A stretch of DNA of 18,667 bases from the NCBI GenBank assembly GCA_027457205.1, contig DAIDTM010000313.1:1-18667 (forward strand). The letters are read 5' to 3'. The DNA is from Anaerolineae bacterium. GTDB lineage: Bacteria; Chloroflexota; Anaerolineae; UBA4142. The notes below the pieces were generated by a model that was given only the letters and a program-made list of their open reading frames with translations, was not told the DNA's origin and did no database searches. Position numbers and translations under genes: made by a program. Shown here in pieces: positions 1 to 6,748 of this stretch (within the stretch, counting starts at the first letter, position 1; the number at the start of each line of letters is the position of its first letter).

Positions 1-142
1 CGGTCCGGCGCGTCGGGCGCATAGCGCGCGGCGAGCACGCGCGACTGGCGCGCCGGCGTCACCCGGATCGCGCGCGCCGTTTGCGTATCGACAAAAGTGA
101 CCGCCGACTTGCCATAGTCCATCAGGTACATCGCGCGCTGAC
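1..142. repeat. Left arm of a ~140-bp inverted repeat (partner 739-880)
   Basis: Base 1 pairs with base 880, base 2 with 879, and so on. Comparing in blocks of ten, positions 1-133 are a perfect reverse complement of 748-880. Two transition-type differences follow, and similarity ends near 142. The right arm is inside fmdE (codons about 71-118), so this arm is an antisense fmdE fragment with no start or stop of its own. It touches the window edge, so its true length is unknown. It could be a genuine inverted duplication or a fold-back assembly chimera. Confidence 0.95.
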
Positions 143-266
143 GATATGCCGGCAATGTAACACGCCGTTCGCCGCCGAGCCGGGACAAGCGCTCTGCCCG
201 GTCTGCCGCGAGATCGAAGCCAAACGCGCCGCGCTGACGCGTGGTCTTTTCAAACCTAAACTCTGA
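143..266 (+). pseudogene. 3' remnant of an unknown zinc-ribbon protein gene
   Basis: From the repeat junction to the stop at 264-266, this frame encodes a short zinc-ribbon-like end: C-R-Q-C, then 14 residues, then C-P-V-C (a C-x2-C-x14-C-x2-C layout), followed by a basic tail ending in LFKPKL. Codons before base 143 are antisense fmdE sequence, so the real 5' part is missing. The knuckle pattern and tail look like the C-terminus of a genuine protein cut at the repeat breakpoint. The parent gene is not recognised. An intact small gene is unlikely because the only upstream ATG (81) lies in the inverted copy. Confidence 0.45.
234..262 (+). promoter_or_regulatory. Candidate promoter for the fmdE-moaA leader
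   Basis: CTGACG (234-239) and TAAACT (257-262) are spaced by 17 bp, each matching the sigma-70 consensus at four of six positions. Transcription would start near 269, where the riboswitch-like leader begins. The elements are weak; position relative to the leader is the main support. Confidence 0.35.
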
Positions 267-268
267 TT

Positions 269-409
269 CTCCGAGCGGCGGGGTCTACCGAAGTTTCTTC
301 CACGACCACGCCGCCGAACCTCGCCAAGAGGGACGCGCAGATCACGTCTGCCGTCGTGGGCGCGCAAGGAAACGCGCGCGCCTCCGCATATTTGGAAAGG
401 AGAGGCACA
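269..409 (+). promoter_or_regulatory. Moco/Tuco riboswitch-like leader upstream of fmdE-moaA
   Basis: The leader contains elements typical of the molybdenum-cofactor RNA motif. There is a 5' CCGAGC block at 271-276, variable GC-rich stems from about 277 to 367, and GGAAAC at 368-373. A GCCTCC strand (380-385) then faces GGAAAGGAGAGGCAC (394-408), the GNRA-like loop and closing stem of the motif. The genes downstream are an FmdE-family protein and MoaA, the first enzyme of molybdopterin synthesis, a typical target of this riboswitch class. An intrinsic terminator follows at 450, so ligand-dependent premature termination is the likely mechanism. Boundaries are approximate. The call rests on remembered consensus elements plus gene context, not on a covariance search. 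Confidence 0.75.
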
Positions 410-444
410 GACCTGACCGATTTTCAGAAACCGGCTAGGTCTGT
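407..444 (+). promoter_or_regulatory. Hairpin between riboswitch core and terminator
   Basis: ACAGACCT (407-414) is the exact complement of AGGTCTGT (437-444), with a small inner CCG/CGG pairing. Its 5' strand overlaps the last bases of the riboswitch core (GCAC at 405-408). It is therefore placed to compete with the ligand-bound fold and could link the sensor to the terminator six bases downstream. The pairing is visible; the role is inferred. Confidence 0.5.
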
Positions 445-449
445 ACGAT

Positions 450-485
450 TGCCAGTCTCTTTTCCGCGACTGGCATTTTTATTTT
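450..485 (+). terminator. Intrinsic terminator (attenuator) upstream of fmdE
   Basis: TGCCAGTC (450-457) pairs perfectly with GACTGGCA (468-475) across a 10-base loop, followed at once by TTTTTATTTT. It lies 43 bases before the fmdE start and directly after the riboswitch-like leader, so it looks like the expression platform rather than the end of an upstream transcript. Confidence 0.8.
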
Positions 486-527
486 GTGAAGATTCGTGCG
501 GCGCGCGAATCATCGCGAGGAAGCCCA

Positions 528-1169
528 ATGCAAAATCTGAGAACACTTTTGGACGCATCGGCGGAACGCCACCACCAGCACCTGTGCCCGCGCCAGGTGC
601 TCGGCGTGCGAATCGGAATGTACGCGGCGGAACTCTTCGGACTCGATCTACCGCAGACTGACAAACGCCTCTTCGCTTTTGTCGAAACCGATGGCTGCAT
701 GGTGGACGGCATCGCGGTCGCCACCGGCTGCGCGCTGGGTCGGCGCACGATGTACCTGATGGACTATGGCAAGTCGGCGGTCACTTTTGTCGATACGCAA
801 ACGGCGCGCGCGATCCGGGTGACGCCGGCGCGCCAGTCGCGCGTGCTCGCCGCGCGCTATGCGCCCGACGCGCCGGACCGGTGGCACGCGCAGCTCGCCG
901 CCTATCAGGTGATGCCAAACGACGAATTGTTGGCGGCGCAGCCGGTGACGCTGAACGTCTCACTGACCGCGCTCATCAGCCAGCACGGTCATCGCGTCGT
1001 GTGCGAGCGGTGCGGTGAAGACATTATCAACGAGCGCGAGGTACAGACAGACGGAGAGATTCTCTGCCGCGCGTGCGCGCTCGGCGCGTACTACACGGTG
1101 AGCACTAGTCACTCGCCAGCCGCCGATGCAACCGCGCACGGCGAACGGCTACTGACTACTGAACACTGA
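528..1169 (+). CDS. fmdE: FmdE-family protein with C-terminal zinc ribbon
   Basis: A 213-aa protein of the FmdE family (PF02663), named after formylmethanofuran dehydrogenase subunit E and often found with molybdenum or tungsten enzyme genes. The N-terminal hallmark HLCPRQVLGVRIGM spans residues 18-31, followed by VETDGCMVDG (52-61) and the MDYGKSAVTF block (78-87). A zinc ribbon uses C159, C162, C180 and C183. ATG 528 is preferred over the upstream ATG at 486 because of a GAGGAA ribosome site at 517-522, and because 486 abuts the terminator U-tract. moaA follows 23 bases later, so the protein probably acts in molybdopterin cofactor synthesis, insertion or storage; its exact reaction is unknown. 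The tail after residue 190 is degenerate-repeat sequence. There are no methanofuran genes here, so a formylmethanofuran dehydrogenase role is unlikely. Confidence 0.85.
   Translation: MQNLRTLLDASAERHHQHLCPRQVLGVRIGMYAAELFGLDLPQTDKRLFAFVETDGCMVDGIAVATGCALGRRTMYLMDYGKSAVTFVDTQTARAIRVTPARQSRVLAARYAPDAPDRWHAQLAAYQVMPNDELLAAQPVTLNVSLTALISQHGHRVVCERCGEDIINEREVQTDGEILCRACALGAYYTVSTSHSPAADATAHGERLLTTEH
739..880. repeat. Right arm of the inverted repeat, inside fmdE
   Basis: This is the fmdE coding segment whose reverse complement forms the left edge of the window (1-142). It lies in an uninterrupted reading frame within a well-conserved FmdE domain, so this copy is probably the original and the left arm the derived copy. 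Confidence 0.95.
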
Positions 1170-1192
1170 CTACTGTTCCCTGGTTGCCAACT

Positions 1193-2161
1193 ATGCAAGA
1201 TACCTTTGGGCGTACCATCGATTATCTCCGCGTCTCCGTGACCGAGGCGTGCAACTTTCGCTGCATCTACTGCGCGCCGAACGGGCACACCGATCCTGCT
1301 GCGTCGCCGCTCAGCGTGGACGAGATCGAGCGCGTTGTGCGCGCGGCGGTCGCGCTCGGCGTGACCAAGATTCGGCTGACCGGCGGCGAGCCGCTCGTCC
1401 GACGCGACATCGTAGACATTGTGCGCGCGGTCGCCGCCATCGACGGCGTCCAAGACCTGGCGCTGACGACGAACGGATTTCTGCTGGCGCGGCTCGCGCG
1501 CGAACTCGCCGATGCCGGCTTGCGCCGCGTCAACATCTCGCTCGATACGTTGCGCCGCGAACGATTCGCCAAGATCACCGGCGTCGATGCGTTCGACGCG
1601 GTGTGGACGGGGATTCGCGCGGCGGCGAAGGCAGAACTCGCGCCGCTCAAGATCAACGTCGTCGCGCTGCGCGGTGTGAACGACGACGAGTTTGCCGATT
1701 TTGCGCGGCTGACGGCTGAGCAGCCGTGGCACGTCCGGTTTATCGAGTTGATGCCGGTCGGGACGAGCGCGGCGGCGAGCGATTTCTTTTCGCGCTATTT
1801 CATCTCGGCGAGCGACATTCGCGCGCGGCTGCCGGAACTGGACGCGGCGACGGTTCACGGCAACGGTCCAGCGCGCACGTACCGCTTGCCCGGCGCGCCG
1901 GGCACTATCGGCTTTATCACGCCGGCGAGCGAGCATTTCTGCAACGCGTGCAACCGCATCCGCGTTACCGCGCGCGGCGCGCTGTGCGCCTGCTTGTTCG
2001 GCGAGCGCGGAACGGATGTGCGCGGCGCGCTGTGCGAAGGGGTCAGCGAGTCCGCGCTGCAAGATTTACTCGCGCGCGCGATTGACGACAAGCCAGAGCG
2101 GCATCCGTTCGGCGACGACTTTGCGATTGACGCCGGCGCGATGTCAGAGATTGGGGGATAG
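1193..2161 (+). CDS. moaA: GTP 3',8-cyclase MoaA (radical SAM)
   Basis: A 322-aa cytoplasmic enzyme of normal family length. It converts GTP to 3',8-cyclo-7,8-dihydro-GTP, the first step of molybdenum-cofactor synthesis. The radical-SAM cluster motif is C20-x3-C24-x2-C27, after FGRTIDYLRVSVTEA. GGEPLVRRDI is the SAM-binding GGE region. The second [4Fe-4S] cluster is bound by C250-x2-C253-x13-C267, a MoaA signature, and the protein ends in the conserved Gly-Gly tail. ATG 1193 is chosen over an in-frame TTG at 1184 because it gives the usual short N-terminus; neither has a strong ribosome site. It is co-transcribed with fmdE under the riboswitch-like leader. No moaC, moeA or mobA is in the window. 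Confidence 0.96.
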   Translation: MQDTFGRTIDYLRVSVTEACNFRCIYCAPNGHTDPAASPLSVDEIERVVRAAVALGVTKIRLTGGEPLVRRDIVDIVRAVAAIDGVQDLALTTNGFLLARLARELADAGLRRVNISLDTLRRERFAKITGVDAFDAVWTGIRAAAKAELAPLKINVVALRGVNDDEFADFARLTAEQPWHVRFIELMPVGTSAAASDFFSRYFISASDIRARLPELDAATVHGNGPARTYRLPGAPGTIGFITPASEHFCNACNRIRVTARGALCACLFGERGTDVRGALCEGVSESALQDLLARAIDDKPERHPFGDDFAIDAGAMSEIGG

Positions 2162-2167
2162 AAAAGC

Positions 2168-2195
2168 AGCCCCTCGGATTTCCGAGGGGCTTGGT
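2168..2195 (+). terminator. Terminator hairpin after moaA
   Basis: AGCCCCTCGG (2168-2177) pairs exactly with CCGAGGGGCT (2182-2191) around a 4-base loop, seven bases after the moaA stop. The following TTGGTT is only modestly U-rich, so efficiency is uncertain, but position and stem strength fit the end of the Moco operon. Confidence 0.65.
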
Positions 2196-2290
2196 TATCG
2201 AGGTTGCGCCGCCGTTTGCCGACGCGCCGTTCCCTTCCCGCGCCGCGTGCGAACGCGGGGGTTGCAATAGCGCATCGTCGCGATTTAATG

Positions 2291-2320
2291 TATAATATTG
2301 TGCAGAAAGGTGACGGAGGT
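2291..2320 (+). promoter_or_regulatory. -10 box and strong ribosome site for the DUF433 gene
   Basis: A perfect TATAAT lies at 2291-2296 in a locally AT-rich patch. No good -35 sits at 16-18 bp; TTGCAA at 2262-2267 is too far (23 bp). The ribosome site GGAGGTGA (2315-2322) is five bases before ATG 2327 and decides the start codon. The predicted leader is only about 25 bases. Confidence 0.5.
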
Positions 2321-2326
2321 GATACG

Positions 2327-2740
2327 ATGAGAAGGAACGGGAAGAAAACGCTCACAAGTACAACGGCAACATCGGCGAGTGCGCTGTCATCGCGGCGACG
2401 AGCTTCTGCGGCGAAACGTAATCGCTTGATGCTGGGACGCTACATCGTCGCTGACTCTGCCATCTGTCATGGTAAGCCAACATTTCGTGGAACGCGCATT
2501 ATGGTGTGGCAAGTGTTGGAGATGGTCGGCGAGGGAATGGCTTGGCAAAGCATCGTGGAAGAGTTTGGTGGTAGTATCACCAAAGATGCGGTCGCCGAAG
2601 CAGTTCAATTGGCAAGCAAGTCGTATCTACTCAGCCTACCACCACTCGCGCGGACAGACGAGCAAAATTATCCGCGAATAACGCGAATAACGCGAATAAG
2701 AACGAAAAAATTAGCGAAGATTCGCGTGATTCGCGGATAA
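2327..2740 (+). CDS. DUF433 (VapB45-like) antitoxin-family protein, solitary
   Basis: A 137-aa protein with a basic, Ser/Thr-rich N-terminal extension (about 1-35), a DUF433 domain (PF04255, about 36-103) and a repeat-derived tail. The domain shows the family core: YIVADSAICHGKPTFRGTRI, then the helical VWQVLEMVGEGMAWQSIVEEF and the KDAVAEAVQLA helix. DUF433 proteins are compact DNA-binding antitoxins usually paired with a DUF5615/VapC45-type PIN-like toxin immediately downstream. No such gene is present: the next gene is on the opposite strand and ends 38 bases later. The last ~24 residues (from NYPRITRIT) are encoded by the hairpin repeat at 2668-2740, which also supplies the stop. Start chosen by the strong ribosome site. 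Family call firm; antitoxin function without a partner is unproven. Confidence 0.75.
   Translation: MRRNGKKTLTSTTATSASALSSRRRASAAKRNRLMLGRYIVADSAICHGKPTFRGTRIMVWQVLEMVGEGMAWQSIVEEFGGSITKDAVAEAVQLASKSYLLSLPPLARTDEQNYPRITRITRIRTKKLAKIRVIRG
2668..2740. repeat. CGCGAAT-type hairpin repeat at the 3' end of the DUF433 gene
   Basis: The arms 2668-2688 and 2720-2740 are reverse complements at 20 of 21 bases. The left arm continues into three tandem copies of (A)CGCGAATA, and an AT-rich spacer with a six-A run lies between. The element forms a long stem and looks like a dispersed, possibly mobilised short repeat. Read on the minus strand the hairpin is followed by ATTTTG, so it could also end transcription of the convergent acyl-CoA synthetase operon. 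It encodes the C-terminus of the DUF433 protein. Confidence 0.8.
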
Positions 2741-2777
2741 AATGAACGACGGCTGAGGAGTTACAAAATGGGTAGAC

Positions 2778-4451
2778 CTACGCGGTCTTGGTCGCCGCGG
2801 CAGCTTGCAAGCCCAGTTCTTCGATGGCGGTCTGACGCATCTTGTACTTTTGAATCTTGCCGGTGATCGTCATCGGGAAACTGTCCACAAACTTGACGTA
2901 CTTGGGAATCTTGTAGTTGGAAATCTTCCCCTGACAGAACGCGCGAATCTCGTCCTCCGTCGCGACTTGTCCTTCTTTGAGTTTGACCCATGCCGCCACT
3001 TCCTCGCCGTACTTTTCGCTCGGCACGCCGATCACTTGCACGTCGGCGATCTTGGGATGCGTGTACAAAAATTCTTCGATCTCGCGCGGGTAGATGTTCT
3101 CGCCGCCGCGAATGATCATATCCTTGATGCGCCCGGTGATGTTAAAGTAGCCGTCCGCGTCCATCACTGCCAGATCGCCCGAGTGCAGCCAGCCGTCGGC
3201 ATCGATGGCGATGCGCGTCGCGTCGGGCATGTTGTAATAACCCTGCATAATCGTAAAGCCGCGCACGCAGTATTCGCCGATCTTGCCCGGCGGCAGCGTT
3301 TCGCCGGTCACCGGATCGATCACCTTGCCTTCGAGATTCGGCAGCAGCCGTCCAACGGTCGTGACGCGGCGTTCCAGCGGATCGTCGGTGCGCGTCTGCG
3401 TGCTCACCGGCGACGATTCGGTCTGCCCGTACGCAATCGTCATCTCGCGCGCGCCCATCTTGTCGACGACCGCGCGCATCACTTCGATCGGGCACGGCGA
3501 ACCCGCCATAATGCCGGTCCGCAGACTCGACAAATCGTACTTGGCAAAATCGGGATGGTTCAGTTCGCCGATAAACATGGTCGGCACGCCGTAGAGCGTG
3601 GTGCAGTGTTCCGCCTGGACGGCTTCCAAGACTTGCTTGGGATCGTACGTTTCGATGGGCACAAGCGTCGCGCCGCGCGTCAGGCAGCCGAGGTTCGCCA
3701 TCACGCAGCCGAAGCAGTGGTAGAACGGCACCGGCGCGCAGAGGCGGTCCTTCGGCGTCAGGTTCAGGCAGTCGGTAACGAGGTACGCGTCGCCGATGAT
3801 ATTGCGGTGCGTCAGCATCGCGCCCTTGGGATAACCGGTCGTGCCGGAGGTGTACTGAATATTGATGACATCTTCCGGGTGCGTGTTCGCCTGTGCTTGC
3901 CGTAGCGCGTCGTCGCTGACCGCATCGCCCAGCGTGAGCAGTTCGTCCCAGCCGATCATGCCGGGCGGTGTCGCTTCCTTGCCAACGTAGATCACGTGTT
4001 TGAGCCGGGGAAAGTGACTCGACGCCAGTTCACCCGGTTTGCTCGTCGCCAGTTCCGGAACGAGGTCGTTGACCATCTGCACATAGTTCGCGTCGCGGTA
4101 CCCTTTGATGAGCACCAGCGCCTTCGTGTCCGATTGGCGCAGGAGATACTCCAGCTCGTTCGTGCGGTACGATGGATTGACCGTCACCAGCACCGCGCCC
4201 ATCTTGGCGGTGCCCATCTGCGTGTACAGCCACTCGGGATAATTCGTCGCCCAGATCGCGACGTTGTCGCCCTTCTGAACGCCGAGGCGCATAAAACCTT
4301 TGGCGGCGCGATTGCAGACGTCGCGGTACTGCCGGTAATTGAGCCGCAAGCCGCGGTCGACGTAGACGACGGCGTCGTTGTCGCCGAACTCGCGCGCTTG
4401 CCGGTCGAGTAGATCGCCAATCGTCGTCGAGAGAAAATCTTTCAGTTCCAT
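2778..4451 (-). CDS. Acyl-CoA synthetase, AMP-forming (FadD/ACSF2-like)
   Basis: A 557-aa cytoplasmic member of the acyl-adenylate-forming family, which activates a carboxylic acid with ATP to acyl-AMP and transfers the acyl group to CoA. The P-loop YTSGTTGYPKG is at 200-210, YGQTES at 341-346, and the hinge region reads GDLAVMDADGYFNITGRIKDMI. The C-terminal catalytic lysine is K532 in TGKIQKYKMR. Length and the IRGGENIYPREIEEFLYTHP segment fit medium- or long-chain fatty acid ligases close to ACSF2/FadD rather than acetyl-CoA synthetase; the substrate cannot be read from sequence. ATG 4451 has a GGAGGA site nine bases upstream, so the longer in-frame start at 4496 inside the hairpin is rejected. 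It is the last gene of the minus-strand operon, 68 bases after the second acs. Confidence 0.9.
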   Translation of the reverse strand: MELKDFLSTTIGDLLDRQAREFGDNDAVVYVDRGLRLNYRQYRDVCNRAAKGFMRLGVQKGDNVAIWATNYPEWLYTQMGTAKMGAVLVTVNPSYRTNELEYLLRQSDTKALVLIKGYRDANYVQMVNDLVPELATSKPGELASSHFPRLKHVIYVGKEATPPGMIGWDELLTLGDAVSDDALRQAQANTHPEDVINIQYTSGTTGYPKGAMLTHRNIIGDAYLVTDCLNLTPKDRLCAPVPFYHCFGCVMANLGCLTRGATLVPIETYDPKQVLEAVQAEHCTTLYGVPTMFIGELNHPDFAKYDLSSLRTGIMAGSPCPIEVMRAVVDKMGAREMTIAYGQTESSPVSTQTRTDDPLERRVTTVGRLLPNLEGKVIDPVTGETLPPGKIGEYCVRGFTIMQGYYNMPDATRIAIDADGWLHSGDLAVMDADGYFNITGRIKDMIIRGGENIYPREIEEFLYTHPKIADVQVIGVPSEKYGEEVAAWVKLKEGQVATEDEIRAFCQGKISNYKIPKYVKFVDSFPMTITGKIQKYKMRQTAIEELGLQAAAATKTA

Positions 4452-4470
4452 CGCGCATTTTCCTCCGACG

Positions 4471-4497
4471 TTTGGGGCGGGAGCGCCCCGCCCCAAA
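4471..4497. repeat. GC-rich palindromic hairpin between two acyl-CoA synthetase genes
   Basis: TTTGGGGCGGG (4471-4481) and CCCGCCCCAAA (4487-4497) are perfect complements around a 5-base loop. On the plus strand it is followed by CCAATTTTTT, but both neighbours are transcribed on the minus strand, where no U-tract follows. It looks like a short dispersed palindrome of the GGGGC/GCCCC type, possibly affecting mRNA stability or intra-operon balance. Confidence 0.75.
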
Positions 4498-4519
4498 CCA
4501 ATTTTTTCTCGCGCCGCGC

Positions 4520-6430
<1,911 letters not shown>

Positions 6431-6517
6431 CTGCAATTCTCCTTCCTCAAGAATTGGGAAACTCTATTTCGATTTTGGAAATCGCTCGAGATTTTTTGAT
6501 GGCGTTCCGAATCTGTT

Positions 6518-6730
6518 TTACGATTTCATCGTATAGGTATTGCTTTCCTCCGCTTCGCCGGGACTGACGGGCGGCTTGTTCACGTTGAGCGTCAGCACGA
6601 GTTCTTTCAATTCTTCCAGGGCGCGGCGAATCTGATCCAATTCTTCCGCGTGCAGACGTTGATAGGATTCCAACTGTTGTTCCAGGCGCAAGACGCGGTA
6701 GGCAATATCCGAAGGCGGAATGGAAGACAT
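6518..6730 (-). CDS. Small coiled-coil protein between the Pat-like gene and the second acs
   Basis: A 70-aa protein, not recognised. Residues about 8-48 form one long amphipathic helix with heptad-like Leu/Ile spacing (IAYRVLRLEQQL, then LDQIRRALEELKELVLTL), predicting a coiled coil. The last 20 residues are polar and Pro/Ser/Glu-rich, probably disordered. No signal peptide, membrane span or metal motif is seen. ATG 6730 has a GAGGAG site five bases upstream and lies 18 bases after the stop of the Pat-like gene, so translation is well supported. The position between the putative lysine acyltransferase and one of its likely targets suggests an oligomerisation or adaptor role, but that is only inference from context. 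Confidence 0.7.
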   Translation of the reverse strand: MSSIPPSDIAYRVLRLEQQLESYQRLHAEELDQIRRALEELKELVLTLNVNKPPVSPGEAEESNTYTMKS

Positions 6731-6748
6731 GCATTCTCCTCTGCGCGA

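Noticed and set aside
1109..2062. 317-codon minus-strand frame opposite moaA
   Set aside because: Arg/Ala-rich shadow frame; moaA motifs are unambiguous on the other strand.
2671..2699. Tandem CGCGAATA units as a CRISPR-like or iteron array
   Set aside because: Only three eight-base units without spacers, and they form one arm of a hairpin with 2720-2740.
2755..2800. GAGGAG followed by ATG at 2768 after the DUF433 gene, as a possible toxin start
   Set aside because: The frame runs directly into antisense of the acyl-CoA synthetase end and shows nothing like a PIN or DUF5615 N-terminus.
2805..3905. 366-codon plus-strand frame opposite the FadD-like gene
   Set aside because: Antisense shadow of a strongly conserved adenylate-forming enzyme.
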